DNA of 64,000 nucleotides from CAZHEV01 sp964531335 [NCBI: uncultured bacterium] (GCA_964531335.1 CAZHEV010000001.1:75893-139892); one strand, 5' to 3'; counted from the first letter of the stretch, positions 35,538-45,698 are shown. Notes: generated by a model from the letters alone, not told the origin. Numbers and translations: made by a program.

Positions 35538-36281
35538 TTGACAGAAGGCATGAGTGAGCAGCTCCCCGTACTGGCGGAGCTGCAGCGCAAAGACATCGAG
35601 CTTACGAAGTTCCTGGAAGCGCGCCGGGCCATTCCGGCGGCCGTCGAGGAGAAAGACCGCGGGCTGGAGGAGGCTAAGAACGAGTTGGCGGAGAAGGAGA
35701 AGGACCAAGGAGCCCTGGCCTTGAAGCGGCGGACCTCCGAGAAGGACCTCGAAGCGATCGACAAGAAGATAAAGGACAAAGAGGCGCAGCTCATACGGGT
35801 CACCAACAACAAGGAATACCAGGCGCTTCTATCCGAGATAGAGAGCTCGAAGGAGGCGCTCTCCCGGAAGGAGGGGGAGCTGCTGAGGCTGATGGAACAA
35901 GAGGAGTCTCTGGCGAGGGAGCTGGAGAGGGGGCGCGACGATTTCAAACCCGTTCTCGAGGAGGTGGAGAGCGCCAAGAAGGAGCTGCGGGCGGAGCTCC
36001 AGCGAAACGAGGAGCTCATACCAGTGCTGGAAAGAGAGCGAGAGAGCATCGCCGCCCGGCTAAGTCCCGATCTCCGGGCCTTGTACGAGCGCATTTTCAA
36101 CGGAAAGTCCGGCCTGGCCGTGGTGCCCGTGAGGAAAGGAGCCTGCGGGGGGTGCTTCACGGCGTTCCCTCCGCAGTTCATAAACGAGGTCAGGCGAAAG
36201 GATCGCCTGCAGATCTGTGAGAATTGCGGCAGGATAGTCGTATGGAACGAAGAGGCCGCCGCGACCCCGGGGACGTCTTGA
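35538..36281 (+). CDS. Coiled-coil protein with C4-type zinc ribbon (DUF164 type)
   Basis: About 247 residues. A long antiparallel coiled coil (about 10-165) rich in Glu and Lys contains the family-conserved VTNNKEYQALLSEIESSKE, and a C-terminal zinc ribbon has CGGC and CENC pairs (CGGCFTAFPPQ, ICENCGRIVVW). It is probably a nucleic-acid or protein adaptor; the function is not established. TTG 35538 has AAAGGTG upstream; ATG 35550 is the alternative. Its stop overlaps the next start (TTGA), the usual pairing of this family with an RNase H-like gene. Confidence 0.85.
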   Translation: MTEGMSEQLPVLAELQRKDIELTKFLEARRAIPAAVEEKDRGLEEAKNELAEKEKDQGALALKRRTSEKDLEAIDKKIKDKEAQLIRVTNNKEYQALLSEIESSKEALSRKEGELLRLMEQEESLARELERGRDDFKPVLEEVESAKKELRAELQRNEELIPVLERERESIAARLSPDLRALYERIFNGKSGLAVVPVRKGACGGCFTAFPPQFINEVRRKDRLQICENCGRIVVWNEEAAATPGTS

Positions 36282-36736
36282 GCGCGGCGGGCGGCGAAGC
36301 CGGGGCGGGCGGGGTGACTATCTATACGGACGGCGCGGCCAGAGGCAACCCCGGGCCCGCTGGAATAGGTGTAGTGGCCGTGAAGGGCGGCGAGGAGGTA
36401 TTCACCATCAGTCGTTACATCGGGCCGGGCACGAATAACTTCGCGGAGTATCTGGCCGTGATAGCCGCCCTGAGGAAGGCCGCGGAGCTGGCTATCCCCG
36501 AGGTAACCGTCCTGATGGACAGCGAGTTGGTTCAGCGCCAGCTTATCGGCGCGTACAAGGTGAAGGCGCCGAAGCTCAAGGAGCTGTACGCGGCGGCGAT
36601 GGAGACGGCGCGGCTCTTCAAGAGTTGCAACTTCGTGCACGTTCCGAGAGAACGGAACGCGGCCGCCGATCGGCTCGCCAACGAAGCCCTGGACAGGGCC
36701 CTGAAGCGAGCGAAGGAGGGAACATTCCCGGAATAG
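36278..36736 (+). CDS. Ribonuclease HI family protein
   Basis: An RNase H-fold protein predicted to cut RNA in RNA-DNA hybrids. The catalytic carboxylates are visible in YTDGAARGNPG, NNFAEYLAV, LMDSELV and NAAADRLANEA. It has about 152 residues from TTG 36278; GTG 36314 is an alternative nearer the domain. It lacks the basic protrusion of E. coli RnhA. It is coupled to the zinc-ribbon gene and followed directly by RNase P RNA. Confidence 0.88.
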   Translation: MSAAGGEAGAGGVTIYTDGAARGNPGPAGIGVVAVKGGEEVFTISRYIGPGTNNFAEYLAVIAALRKAAELAIPEVTVLMDSELVQRQLIGAYKVKAPKLKELYAAAMETARLFKSCNFVHVPRERNAAADRLANEALDRALKRAKEGTFPE

Positions 36737-36753
36737 GAAGAAGAACCGGTGCC

Positions 36754-37110
36754 ACCGAAGCAGGCCAGATGACCGCGCGTCCGCGACAGCGGGCGTGAGG
36801 AAAGTCCGAGCTCCACAGGGCAGGGTGCTGGGTAACGCCCAGTGGGAGAAATCCTAAGGAAAGTGCCACAGAAAACAAACCGCCGGGAGACCGGTAAGGG
36901 TGAAACGGCGAGGTAAGAGCTCACCAGTGCCGGCGGTGACGCCGGCAGCTAGGCAAACCCCACCCGGAGCAAGACCAAATAGGAGAGGAGAAGCGGCCCG
37001 TTTCGCCGTCACTCTCGGGTAGGTCGCTTGAGGTCGGCGGTAACGTCGATCCCAGAGTAATGGTCATCACGGAGAATTCCGACAGAACTCGGCTTACGGC
37101 CCGCTGCGGT
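36754..37110 (+). ncRNA. rnpB: RNase P RNA, bacterial type A
   Basis: The catalytic RNA of RNase P. Conserved core blocks are present: GAGGAAAGTCCGAGCTCC, CAGGGTGCTGGGTAACGCCC, AGTGCCACAGAAAACAAACC, GGTAAGGGTGAAACGG, GGTAAGAGCTCACCAG, CCCACCCGGAGCAAG, CAAATAGG and ACAGAACTCGGCTTAC. The P1 helix closes the molecule: ACCGAAGCAGGCC (36754-36766) pairs with GGCCCGCTGCGGT (37098-37110) with two mismatches, which defines the ends. It lies between the RNase H-like gene and recJ. Confidence 0.96.
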
Positions 37111-37143
37111 GGCTTCCGACTGGAACAGGGAGAGTGCGTGTAA

Positions 37144-38856
37144 ATGGTTTCAACGGTGCGGTGGATATATTCTTCGGAAAAGGACATGGAGATCGCGGAA
37201 GAGCTGCGCGGCGAGCTGGGGGTCCCCGGACCTTTCGCGGCTATTCTCGCGTCGAGGGGCTTTCACGACGTTCAGTCCTGCCGGCGTTTCCTGCAGCCCT
37301 CTTTGTCGGACCTTCACGACCCCTGGGTTCTCAAGGACCTGCCCGAGGCGGTGGAGCGGATCACCCGCGCGGTGAGGCGCGGGGAGCGCATACTCGTCGT
37401 GGGAGACTACGACGTCGACGGCGTCACCGCCACCTTCACCCTTGTGAACTCGCTCAAGAAGCTCGGCGGCTCGGTCGGCTACCACATCCCCAACAGATTG
37501 AGCGAAGGGTACGGCCTCAACATGAGGACGGTTGAGGAGGCCGCCAGAAAGGGCGTCCAGCTCATCGTTACGGTGGACTGCGGCACCAGCAGCGTGGATC
37601 AGATAAGCGCCGCCGCTTCCAAGAACATAGACGTCGTGGTCACGGATCACCATGCCCTGCAACCGCGCCGTCCGGACGCGGTCGCACTGGTGAACCCGCG
37701 CCGGGAAGACTGCCCCTATCCCTTCAAGGCGCTGGCGGGGGTAGGCGTGGTGGTCAAGCTGGTGCAGGGCCTCATCGAGAGCATGGGCGCGGCAGAGCCC
37801 GACGAGTTCGTGAGGGAGCACCTGGACGTGGTCGCCCTTGGAACGATAGCGGACGTGGTTCCGCTGACCGGGGAGAACAGGATATTCGCGAAGCTGGGCA
37901 TCGAGGAGCTGAGGAGCAGCAGCCGGCCGGGAATAAGGGCGCTGAGGCTCGCTAGCAGGCTGACCGACAAGCGACTCGAGGCGAGCGATATCTCCTTCGT
38001 GCTCGCCCCCCGCATAAACGCCGCCGGCAAGCTGGGAAATCCCGAGTCAGCCGTGAGGCTGCTTATGTCCTCCGACGACAGGGAGGCCGCGGCCATCGCG
38101 GAAAGTCTCGAGGAGGACAACACTCTCAGAAGGAGGTTGAACGGGGAGGTGCTCGAGGACGCGCTGGAAATGCTGCAGTGCGAGGGCGCCGATCCGATGG
38201 CGGCTCAGGTTCTGAGCTCTCCGGATTGGCATCCGGGCGTGATCGGAATAGTGGCCGCGCGCCTGGTGGAGAAGTCCGGGATGCCCGCCGCGCTCATTTC
38301 CATTGACGGGGACGTGGGCAGGGGCTCTTCCAGGGCGGGCGGCAAGCTCGATCTGTGCGAGATACTGGAGGATTGTAAGAGCTCGCTCATGTCATATGGT
38401 GGACACAGATACGCGGCCGGGTTCTCCATCAAGACCTCCGAGATACCTGAGTTCAGAGAGAGATTCCGCGAGGCGGTCGATGTGCGCGTAAAGGGCCGGG
38501 ACATGACGGCCACGCTGTCCATAGACGGTTTCGTCAAGCTGGAGGAGTGCACGGCGTCCTTCGTGAAGCTGCTGGACGAGGCGTCTCCATTCGGATTGGG
38601 CAATCCCGAGCCGGTGATGGCCATCCGGGGGGTTCACCTCGTGGCCCCGCCGACGCCCTTTGGGAAGAACCACCTGCGCATGATGGTGGCACGAGGGGAG
38701 TATTCTTCCGAGTGCGTCGGCTTCAACATGGGCGGGCTTCTGGAGGAGCTCACCGCCCGGGGTGAAAGCCTCGACCTGGCGTGCAGCCCGAGTCTGAATA
38801 CATGGCGGGGAACCACTCGTATTCAATTAAAGCTTAAGGATGTGAGGTTTCTTTGA
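37144..38856 (+). CDS. recJ: Single-stranded-DNA-specific exonuclease RecJ
   Basis: A 5'-3' exonuclease used in recombination and repair. DHH-family motifs: GDYDVDGVTA (about 82-91), VDCGTSS, VTDHHAL, and later APRINAAGKLGNPESA. A DHHA1 domain follows with GIVAARLVEKSGMPA and SYGGHRYAAGFS, then an OB-fold. It is 570 residues, as usual. ATG 37144 has GGGAGAG upstream. It starts a run of five overlapping genes. Confidence 0.97.
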   Translation: MVSTVRWIYSSEKDMEIAEELRGELGVPGPFAAILASRGFHDVQSCRRFLQPSLSDLHDPWVLKDLPEAVERITRAVRRGERILVVGDYDVDGVTATFTLVNSLKKLGGSVGYHIPNRLSEGYGLNMRTVEEAARKGVQLIVTVDCGTSSVDQISAAASKNIDVVVTDHHALQPRRPDAVALVNPRREDCPYPFKALAGVGVVVKLVQGLIESMGAAEPDEFVREHLDVVALGTIADVVPLTGENRIFAKLGIEELRSSSRPGIRALRLASRLTDKRLEASDISFVLAPRINAAGKLGNPESAVRLLMSSDDREAAAIAESLEEDNTLRRRLNGEVLEDALEMLQCEGADPMAAQVLSSPDWHPGVIGIVAARLVEKSGMPAALISIDGDVGRGSSRAGGKLDLCEILEDCKSSLMSYGGHRYAAGFSIKTSEIPEFRERFREAVDVRVKGRDMTATLSIDGFVKLEECTASFVKLLDEASPFGLGNPEPVMAIRGVHLVAPPTPFGKNHLRMMVARGEYSSECVGFNMGGLLEELTARGESLDLACSPSLNTWRGTTRIQLKLKDVRFL

Positions 38857-41045
38857 GTCAGTCTCCGGCTGAAGAGGAGCTGCTGGCGGAGGTCACCGAG
38901 ACCTTGCGGCGGCTCAGCCCGAGCGTCGACCTGGCAACTGTCGCCGACGCCTACAGGTTCGCCGCGGCGGCCCACGGCGAGCAGCGCAGGCGATCCGGGG
39001 AGATCTACGTCTCCCATTGCGTCGAGACCGTCAAGATACTCTCCGAGTTGCTGGAGTACAGGCTGGACACCAGCCTGGTGGCGGCCGCCCTGCTGCACGA
39101 CGTGGCGGAGGATACCCCTCATTCCCTGGATGAGATCCGTAAGAGGTACGGCTTCTATGTGGCGTTCCTCGTGGACGGGGTCACCAAGATCAGCGGGCTT
39201 CGCTTCGACCGCCCCGAAAGCGTGCAGGCGGAGTATTTCCGCAAGATGCTCCTCTCGATGGCCAAGGATCTGAGGGTGATACTCATAAAGCTCGCGGACA
39301 GACTCCACAACATGCGCACCCTGGAGGCGCTCGACCAGAAGAGGGCGCGCCAGATCGCGAGGGAGACCAAGGAGATCTACGGCCCCCTTGCGCACCGGCT
39401 GGGAATAGGTCGGATGAAGTGGGAGCTGGAAGACCTCTCATTCAAGATCCTGAACCCCAGGATGTACGATGATATAAAACGTAAGGTGGCGCTGAAGAGA
39501 GCCGAGCGGGAGAGCCTGATTGAGGAGGCCAAGAGACCCCTGCTGGATCGCTTGGAGGAGGTGGGGCTCCAGGCGGAGGTGACGGGCAGGCCGAAGCACT
39601 TCGACAGCATCTTCAGGAAGATGGTGGAGGAGGATCTGGAGTTCGGGGACATATTCGACCTCCTGGGACTCAGGGTTATCACCGACGACAAGAACGACTG
39701 CTACCGGGTCTTGGGAATGATCCACGACATCTACATTCCCGTTCACGACAGGTTCAAGGATTACATAGCGGTTCCGAAGACGAACATGTACCAATCGCTG
39801 CACACGACAGTTGTGACCGCGCAGGGCAGAACGGTTGAGTTTCAGATACGCACGCGGGAGATGCACAAGACGTCGGAGCTTGGAATAGCCGCCCATTACT
39901 CGTACAAGGAGGGGGGGCGCCCCGACGAAGAGCTCGCGGAGAAGCTCCCGGGGCTCCTGGATACGCGGGAGTGGGCGGGCGACTCCGACGCCTCGGAGTT
40001 CATGGAGTTCCTGAAGATCTCTCTGTACCAGGACGAGGTGTTCGTGTTCACGCCCAAGGGAGACCTTCTGCAACTTCCCAAGGGCGCGACACCGCTGGAT
40101 CTGGCCTACGCGGTCCACACCGAGGTCGGGCACCACTGCTCGGGCGCAAAGGTGAACGGACGCATAGTCCCGCTGCGCTGCGAGCTGAAGAACGGCGACA
40201 CGGTGGAGATCATCACCTCCGCGGCGGCGCATCCGGGGAGTGACTGGATAAAGCTCGTAAAGACGCCCAGCGCCAGGGCGAAGATAAGGAAGTGGCTCAA
40301 AGAAAGGCAGAAAGCCGACAGCATTCCCCTGGGCAGGGAGATGCTGGAAAGAGAGCTCAAGAGAAGGAAGATAAAGCCGGCGGAGGTGGACTTCGGCGAA
40401 TGCGCAAAGGCCGTGGGGCTGGGTGATCAGGAGCAGCTCTATGCCGCCGTGGGCAGCGGCTCCGTGTCGGTCCAGCACGCCGTCGGGAAGATAGCGCCTA
40501 GGGAGGAGCAGAAGCCCGTCGAGGCCGACCGGGTCCCCGCCAAGGTGGACGCCCGCACTACGGGCATCAGGATACAGGGACTGTCCAACCTGATGATCCA
40601 TTTTGCCAAGTGCTGCCAGCCCGTGCCCGGCGACGGCGTAACGGGGCTCATAACAAGGGGCAGGGGGGTCTCCGTGCACGCGAGCGACTGCCCGAACGTG
40701 CTGAACGAGCGGATCCCCCCCGAGTGCAGAATCGAAGCCGAGTGGGACGTCGGGGTCTCGGAGCGCTTCGCGGTCGGGGTCAGGATCTACGGGGAGGACC
40801 GCCCCAGCCTGCTGGCGGACGTCGCCCAGGCGATCTCCCAGACGGACACGAACATAAGGAACGCCGACGTAGGCGCGCTGGATCATGCGGCGGCGGGGGT
40901 GTTCAGGGTGGAGGTCCGTGACCTCAGACACTTGAACGCGGTAATGGCCGCCATCGCTCGGATCAAGGGTGTCACTAGAGTCGAGAGAGAAAGGCCCGGC
41001 GACGCGGGAAGCGACGCACAACGACGCCGGGAGGAGAAGTCTTGA
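38853..41045 (+). CDS. Bifunctional (p)ppGpp synthetase/hydrolase Rel
   Basis: The stringent-response enzyme. An HD hydrolase domain (about 30-180) has HDVAEDT and LADRLHNMRTLEA intact, and a synthetase domain (about 235-350) has YQSLHTTV and EFQIRT. RFKDYIA carries the RxKD motif typical of bifunctional Rel proteins rather than the ExDD of synthetase-only RelA. TGS (about 390-450) and ACT (about 645-720) domains follow. It is 730 residues. TTG 38853 overlaps the recJ stop. Confidence 0.96.
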   Translation: MSQSPAEEELLAEVTETLRRLSPSVDLATVADAYRFAAAAHGEQRRRSGEIYVSHCVETVKILSELLEYRLDTSLVAAALLHDVAEDTPHSLDEIRKRYGFYVAFLVDGVTKISGLRFDRPESVQAEYFRKMLLSMAKDLRVILIKLADRLHNMRTLEALDQKRARQIARETKEIYGPLAHRLGIGRMKWELEDLSFKILNPRMYDDIKRKVALKRAERESLIEEAKRPLLDRLEEVGLQAEVTGRPKHFDSIFRKMVEEDLEFGDIFDLLGLRVITDDKNDCYRVLGMIHDIYIPVHDRFKDYIAVPKTNMYQSLHTTVVTAQGRTVEFQIRTREMHKTSELGIAAHYSYKEGGRPDEELAEKLPGLLDTREWAGDSDASEFMEFLKISLYQDEVFVFTPKGDLLQLPKGATPLDLAYAVHTEVGHHCSGAKVNGRIVPLRCELKNGDTVEIITSAAAHPGSDWIKLVKTPSARAKIRKWLKERQKADSIPLGREMLERELKRRKIKPAEVDFGECAKAVGLGDQEQLYAAVGSGSVSVQHAVGKIAPREEQKPVEADRVPAKVDARTTGIRIQGLSNLMIHFAKCCQPVPGDGVTGLITRGRGVSVHASDCPNVLNERIPPECRIEAEWDVGVSERFAVGVRIYGEDRPSLLADVAQAISQTDTNIRNADVGALDHAAAGVFRVEVRDLRHLNAVMAAIARIKGVTRVERERPGDAGSDAQRRREEKS

Positions 41046-41485
41046 AAGCGGTCTTGCAACGTGTCTCCGCCGCCTCGGTCCTGGTTGACGGGAGAGCTGT
41101 CTCCTCCATTGGCCCCGGGATGGCGGTGCTTCTCGGAGTGTCCAAGGGGGACGGCCCTGGACAGGCGAGGGAGCTGTGCAGAAAGTGTCTGGAGCTTCGC
41201 GTCTTCGAGGACGGGGCCGGGAAGATGAATGACTCCTTGCTCGATACAGGCGGTGAGATGCTCGTTGTGTCGCAGTTCACACTCTGCGCCGACACGCGAA
41301 AAGGCAGACGGCCGAGCTTCGCAGGGGCCGCGCCCCCCGAGGAGGCGGAGGGGCTTTACAAGCTCTTCATGGAGTCCGCGCGGGACAAGGGCGTGACGGT
41401 CAAGGGCGGCGTTTTCGGTGCGAGAATGGACGTGGAGCTCGTAAATCGAGGCCCCGTGACCCTGATTCTGGAGGTCGCGGTGTGA
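41042..41485 (+). CDS. dtd: D-aminoacyl-tRNA deacylase
   Basis: Removes D-amino acids and glycine wrongly attached to tRNA. Its 147 residues show the defining motifs SQFTLCADTRKGRRPSF and GVFGARMDVELVNRGPVT (the usual cross-subunit Gly-Pro is read here as GPVT). TTG 41042 overlaps the rel stop (TTGA). The rel-dtd order is widely conserved. Confidence 0.95.
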   Translation: MKAVLQRVSAASVLVDGRAVSSIGPGMAVLLGVSKGDGPGQARELCRKCLELRVFEDGAGKMNDSLLDTGGEMLVVSQFTLCADTRKGRRPSFAGAAPPEEAEGLYKLFMESARDKGVTVKGGVFGARMDVELVNRGPVTLILEVAV

Positions 41486-42156
41486 GTGCGGCGGATGGTC
41501 GGAAGTCCCGCGGCAGATCGTCGATGGATCCGGAAGAAGTCTCCTCCGAAGTCGGTTGGCTGCGTCTTGTGGGCGAAGGGAGACTGGTCCTGGCCAGCGC
41601 TTCGCCGCGGCGCGCCGCGCTGCTCGATACCCTTGGGGTCCCTTACAGGGTGCACCCCTCCGGCGTAAGGGAGACGGACGATGGATCCGAGCCCGGCGAA
41701 CGGGTTCTGCGGCTGGCCGAGGCGAAGGCCCTCGACGTAGCCGCCTCTCAGCCCGGGGCGCTTGTCCTGGGCGCCGATACAGAGGTTGTACTGGACGGGA
41801 GCGCAGTCGGAAAACCGCGCTGTCCCAGGGACGCGCACAGGATCCTGTTGCGGCTTCGCGGGAAGACACACCAGGTCCTGACGGGCCTGTTCCTGCTGGA
41901 TGTCCCCACCGGCCTTGAGATTTCCGTGGTGGAGAAGACATCCGTCACCATGGGCCGCTTCTCCGACGCCGAGGCGGCCTACTACGCGTACAGCGGAGAG
42001 CCCCTGGACAAAGCGGGGGCGTATGGGATTCAGGGCTTCGCGTCAGTGTTCGTGGAGCGGATAGAAGGATGCTACTACAATGTTGTCGGCCTTCCACTTA
42101 GAAGGCTGACCTGCATTATGGAGGAGATGTGGGGGGCGATCGAGGAGGATCGATGA
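41482..42156 (+). CDS. maf: Maf family nucleoside triphosphate pyrophosphatase
   Basis: A house-cleaning pyrophosphatase for non-canonical or modified nucleotides. The core begins LVLASASPRRAALLDTLG (about 35-52), with GADTEVVLDG and the C-terminal block YAYSGEPLDKAGAYGIQG. It is 224 residues, with about 30 extra N-terminal residues from GTG 41482 (GGAGG 8 bases upstream); ATG 41524 would give a shorter start. It overlaps dtd and mtnA. The exact substrate (dTTP/UTP type or other) is not settled by sequence. Confidence 0.92.
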   Translation: MSAADGRKSRGRSSMDPEEVSSEVGWLRLVGEGRLVLASASPRRAALLDTLGVPYRVHPSGVRETDDGSEPGERVLRLAEAKALDVAASQPGALVLGADTEVVLDGSAVGKPRCPRDAHRILLRLRGKTHQVLTGLFLLDVPTGLEISVVEKTSVTMGRFSDAEAAYYAYSGEPLDKAGAYGIQGFASVFVERIEGCYYNVVGLPLRRLTCIMEEMWGAIEEDR

Positions 42157-43238
42157 GAATCCGTACTGTTGAGTGGAACGACGGGGCCGTGAGGATAATC
42201 GACCAGACCAGGCTTCCCGGCGAGACCGTATATCTGGACCTGGAGACCCTTGAGGAGCTGGCCGGAGCCATAAAGGAACTGAAGGTCCGCGGCGCCCCCG
42301 CCATCGGGGTGGCGGCCGCGATGGGGATCGCCGCCGCCGCGTGGAAGGCACGTAAGACGGGGCCCGAAGGGCTCGAGGAGGCCCTCAGCCGGGCCGATGC
42401 CGTTCTACGAGAGAGCCGTCCCACCGCTCGGAACCTGTTCTGGGCTCTGAACAGGATGAGGAGGATGTGGGAGGGAGATTCCAACTCGGGGTTGGATCAA
42501 ACCGGGTTACCTGATAAACTGGTTGAAGAGGCTAAACTAATCCTAAGAGAAGATTTGGAGATATCGGAGAGGATCGGCCGCTACGGTGCTTCCCTCTTCG
42601 AGGCCAGAGGGGCCGCCATGACCCACTGCAACGCCGGCGGCCTGGCCACCGGGGGCGGCGGGACGGCCCTGGCGGTTCTCAGTCACGCTCACAAGAAGGG
42701 CATGATCGAGCTGGTATATGTCGATGAGACGCGGCCTCTGCTTCAGGGCGCCAGGCTCACGGCCTGGGAGCTCAAACAGGCCGGGATCCCAGCTTGCCTT
42801 ATCTGCGATTCGAGCGCGGCGTGGGTCATGAAGACCAAGGGCATCGCCGGCGTTGTGGTCGGGACCGACCGCGTCGCGGCCAACGGAGACGTGGCGAACA
42901 AGATCGGCACTTACCCCTTGGCGCTGGCGGCCGGGAGGCACGGCGTCCAGTTCATCGTGGCGGCGCCGACGACGACGCTTGACCCTGATCTACCGTCGGG
43001 CGACTCGATTCCGATAGAGGAACGCGCGCCGGAGGAAGTCACCGGCTTCGCCGGCACGTCCTGGGCCCCGGACGGGGTCCAGGCCTTCAATCCGGCCTTC
43101 GATGTCACGCCGGCCGACCTGGTCACGGCGATAGTGACGGACCGCGGCGTGCTGCGCCCCCCCTATGCGGGCAAGATCGAGAAGGCCGTGGCGGATTCGG
43201 AACGATTGGGGGTTGACAGGCTCGAGAGCCGAAAGTAG
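42153..43238 (+). CDS. mtnA: S-methyl-5-thioribose-1-phosphate isomerase family (MtnA)
   Basis: Aldose-ketose isomerase of methionine salvage, related to eIF2B subunits. Family motifs are [25 protein letters not shown] with the catalytic Cys, [20 protein letters not shown] with the catalytic Asp, and APTTTLD. It is 361 residues. ATG 42153 overlaps the maf stop and follows GAGGAGG. Some members act on 5-deoxyribose-1-phosphate; no other salvage gene is present to decide. The rplM promoter lies inside its 3' end. Confidence 0.93.
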   Translation: MRIRTVEWNDGAVRIIDQTRLPGETVYLDLETLEELAGAIKELKVRGAPAIGVAAAMGIAAAAWKARKTGPEGLEEALSRADAVLRESRPTARNLFWALNRMRRMWEGDSNSGLDQTGLPDKLVEEAKLILREDLEISERIGRYGASLFEARGAAMTHCNAGGLATGGGGTALAVLSHAHKKGMIELVYVDETRPLLQGARLTAWELKQAGIPACLICDSSAAWVMKTKGIAGVVVGTDRVAANGDVANKIGTYPLALAAGRHGVQFIVAAPTTTLDPDLPSGDSIPIEERAPEEVTGFAGTSWAPDGVQAFNPAFDVTPADLVTAIVTDRGVLRPPYAGKIEKAVADSERLGVDRLESRK

Positions 43239-43241
43239 AAT
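43213..43241 (+). promoter_or_regulatory. Sigma-70 promoter of rplM-rpsI
   Basis: A perfect TTGACA (43213-43218), a 17-base spacer and TAGAAT (43236-43241) overlap the mtnA stop codon. Transcription would start near 43248, just before the leader hairpin. Confidence 0.8.
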
Positions 43242-43254
43242 ATATAGTTTGTGT

Positions 43255-43276
43255 GGCGCGATGTTCCAGTCGCGCC
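43255..43276 (+). promoter_or_regulatory. Leader hairpin upstream of rplM
   Basis: GGCGCGA (43255-43261) and TCGCGCC (43270-43276) form a perfect 7-bp stem with an 8-base loop, at the expected 5' end of the rplM transcript. uL13 is known to control its own operon through leader RNA in several bacteria, so this is a candidate autoregulatory site. Confidence 0.5.
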
Positions 43277-43312
43277 TGCAGTTACTCTATCAAGGATGGA
43301 GGTGACCCTGGG

Positions 43313-43768
43313 ATGGGGACGTACGTGGTCAAGGAAGGCGACGTCGAGAGACGCTGGTGGCTCATCGACGCCGAGGGACAGGTGCTCGGCAGGATGGCCA
43401 CCCGGATAGCGATACTGCTGAGGGGAAAGGACAAGCCCCTTTTCACGCCGAGCATGGACGTGGGCGATCACGTGGTTGTGGTCAACGCGGAGAAGGTCCG
43501 GCTGACGGGTGCCAAGGCGCAGCAGAAGCTCTACTACTCTCACTCCACGTACCCCGGGGGTCTCAAGGTGACCACCGCGCAGCGGCTGTTCGAGAAGCGG
43601 CCCGAGCAGGTCGTGAGGCTGGCCGTGAAGCGCATGCTTCCCAAGAACAAACTGGGAAGGAATGTCTTGAAGAAACTGAAGGTTTACACCGGGCCTGACC
43701 ACCCTCACCAGAGCCAGAGCCCGCAGCCGCACGAGTCAGGAACGCGCAGGACAGATTTGCTGGAATAG
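43313..43768 (+). CDS. rplM: 50S ribosomal protein L13
   Basis: Early-assembly 50S protein uL13. Motifs: [58 protein letters not shown] and [22 protein letters not shown]. It is 151 residues, a little longer than the usual 142 owing to a C-terminal tail. ATG 43313 has GGAGGTGA 7 bases upstream. It is paired with rpsI, as in nearly all bacteria. Confidence 0.98.
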   Translation: MGTYVVKEGDVERRWWLIDAEGQVLGRMATRIAILLRGKDKPLFTPSMDVGDHVVVVNAEKVRLTGAKAQQKLYYSHSTYPGGLKVTTAQRLFEKRPEQVVRLAVKRMLPKNKLGRNVLKKLKVYTGPDHPHQSQSPQPHESGTRRTDLLE

Positions 43769-43774
43769 GAAAGG

Positions 43775-44185
43775 ATGGGGAGGAAGCTCGATATGGATGG
43801 ACCTTGGAAGCCGTCGACCGGGCGACGCAAGAACGCCACCGCGCGGGTCAGGCTCACGCAGGGCACGGGAAAGTTGATGGTCAACGGACGGCCCCTGGAG
43901 AAGTACTTGCAGCGCGAGGTGCTGACCACGCACGCGCTCGCCCCACTGGTGACGACGAACAACATTGGCAAGTTCGACATGGTGGCCTTCGTTAAAGGAG
44001 GCGGAATAAGCGGTCAGGCCGGCGCGTTGCGAATGGGAATAGCGCGTGAGCTGGTCCGCATGGATACGGCGAACAAGGGCCCCTTGGGCAAGGAAGGAAT
44101 GCTCACCCGCGACGCTCGTATGAAGGAGAGAAAGAAGTACGGGCAGCCGGGGGCGAGGAAGCGCTTCCAGTTCTCAAAGAGATAG
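43775..44185 (+). CDS. rpsI: 30S ribosomal protein S9
   Basis: uS9, whose C-terminal tail reaches the P-site t[39 protein letters not shown] and the invariant tail [16 protein letters not shown] are present (the final SKR is intact). It is 136 residues from ATG 43775, six bases after rplM. Confidence 0.98.
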   Translation: MGRKLDMDGPWKPSTGRRKNATARVRLTQGTGKLMVNGRPLEKYLQREVLTTHALAPLVTTNNIGKFDMVAFVKGGGISGQAGALRMGIARELVRMDTANKGPLGKEGMLTRDARMKERKKYGQPGARKRFQFSKR

Positions 44186-44235
44186 AGGAGGTTCATCAAT
44201 GCTGCACGGGCGATCACCCCGGGAGGTTCACCTAT

Positions 44236-45048
44236 ATGGGTAACGCCATCGGAATGAGAGAGTTGCTTGAGGCGGGCGTCCACTTCGGCCATCAGACGCG
44301 TCGGTGGAACCCGAAGATGAAGAAGTACATCTTCATGGAGCGCAACGGCATCTACATCATCGACCTTCAAAAAACGCTCAGCTGCATGGGCGAGGCGGAG
44401 GCCGGAGTGAGAGGCGCCGTGTCCACCGGTGGCACGGTCCTATTTGTGGGCACCAAGAAGCAGGCGAAGGACGTCATTGCCCAGGAAGCCGAAAGATGCG
44501 GGATGTTCTACGTCACCGAACGGTGGCTGGGAGGGATGCTCACCAACTTCCAGACCATCCGCTCGAACATCAAGCGCCTCAAGAATCTGGATCAGATGGT
44601 GGACGACGGGACGATGGACCGCCTTTCGAAGAAAGAGAAGTCCAGGCTGGAAAAGGAGAGGGCGAGGCTCGAACGGACCTTCCGCGGGATAAAGGAAATG
44701 CGCGGTCTGCCCGGCGTGGTCTTCGTCGTGGACACCAAGAAGGAGAAAATAGCCGTCGCCGAGGCGAACAGGCTGAACATTCCCGTCGTGGGTATCCTGG
44801 ACACCAACTCCGATCCCGAGGTCATAGACTATCCGCTGCCCGGCAACGACGACGCCATAAGGGCGATAAGGCTCTTCGCAAGGATGGTAAGCGACGTCGT
44901 TCTCGAAGTGAAGGGAGAGTCCAGCGAGGGCGCTGAGACGACCGAAGGCGAGACGCAGACGGAGAAGGGCGTGTCGGCGCCCGCCGGTACGGAGACCGCA
45001 CACGCAGAGAGGCCCGGCGAGGCCGGGGCGCCCGAGACCGCCACATAG
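44236..45048 (+). CDS. rpsB: 30S ribosomal protein S2
   Basis: uS2, which binds bS1 on the small subunit. Typical blocks are [49 protein letters not shown] and [15 protein letters not shown]. It is 270 residues including an acidic Glu/Thr/Ala tail of about 45 residues beyond the globular core, which is longer than average. ATG 44236 has GGGAGG about 9 bases upstream. It is followed by tsf, the conserved partner. Confidence 0.98.
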   Translation: MGNAIGMRELLEAGVHFGHQTRRWNPKMKKYIFMERNGIYIIDLQKTLSCMGEAEAGVRGAVSTGGTVLFVGTKKQAKDVIAQEAERCGMFYVTERWLGGMLTNFQTIRSNIKRLKNLDQMVDDGTMDRLSKKEKSRLEKERARLERTFRGIKEMRGLPGVVFVVDTKKEKIAVAEANRLNIPVVGILDTNSDPEVIDYPLPGNDDAIRAIRLFARMVSDVVLEVKGESSEGAETTEGETQTEKGVSAPAGTETAHAERPGEAGAPETAT

Positions 45049-45101
45049 CCGCAGCTCCACGCAATCATAGATCGACAGGACCACGGGTTCACGGAGGAGA
45101 G

Positions 45102-45698
45102 ATGGCTGTATCTGCTGAGTTGATAAGAGAGCTGAGGGAGAAGTCCGGGGCCGGGATGATGGAGTGCAAGAAGGCCCTGGATGAGTGCTCCGGGGACGTC
45201 GAAGCCGCCATGGAGCAGCTCCGAAAGCAAGGGCTCGCCACCGCCGGGAAGCGGGCGGGAAGGGCCACGGAGCAGGGTCTCATAGACGCCTACATACACC
45301 CCGGCGGAAAGATCGGCGTTCTGATCGAGGTCAACTGTGAAACGGATTTCGTCGCGCGCACGGATCAATTCAGCGAGTTGGTGCGGGATCTCGCAATGCA
45401 GGTCGCGGCCGCGGAGCCCTATGCGGTCAGGCGCGAGGAGCTTCCCGAGGATATCGTATCCAAGGAGAGGGAGATCCTCATGGCCCAGGCCTCCGAAATG
45501 AACAAGCCTCAGAACGTACTCGACAAGATAGTCGAAGGGAGAATGGACAAGTTCTACAAGGAAGCCGTTCTCCTGGAGCAGCCGTACATAAAAGAGCCCA
45601 AGCAAACAGTTGAGGACAGGACAAAGGAGGCGATTGCCACTCTGGGCGAGAACATTGTCGTCAGGAGATTCGTTAGATTCAAGTTGGGCGCCGAGTAG
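45102..45698 (+). CDS. tsf: Elongation factor Ts
   Basis: Guanine nucleotide exchange factor for EF-Tu. The N-terminal UBA-like domain is [22 protein letters not shown], and the conserved core [14 protein letters not shown] is present. At 198 residues it is the short form with a single core repeat, as in thermophiles and several deep lineages, unlike the 283-residue E. coli protein. ATG 45102 has GGAGGAGA upstream. Confidence 0.97.
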   Translation: MAVSAELIRELREKSGAGMMECKKALDECSGDVEAAMEQLRKQGLATAGKRAGRATEQGLIDAYIHPGGKIGVLIEVNCETDFVARTDQFSELVRDLAMQVAAAEPYAVRREELPEDIVSKEREILMAQASEMNKPQNVLDKIVEGRMDKFYKEAVLLEQPYIKEPKQTVEDRTKEAIATLGENIVVRRFVRFKLGAE

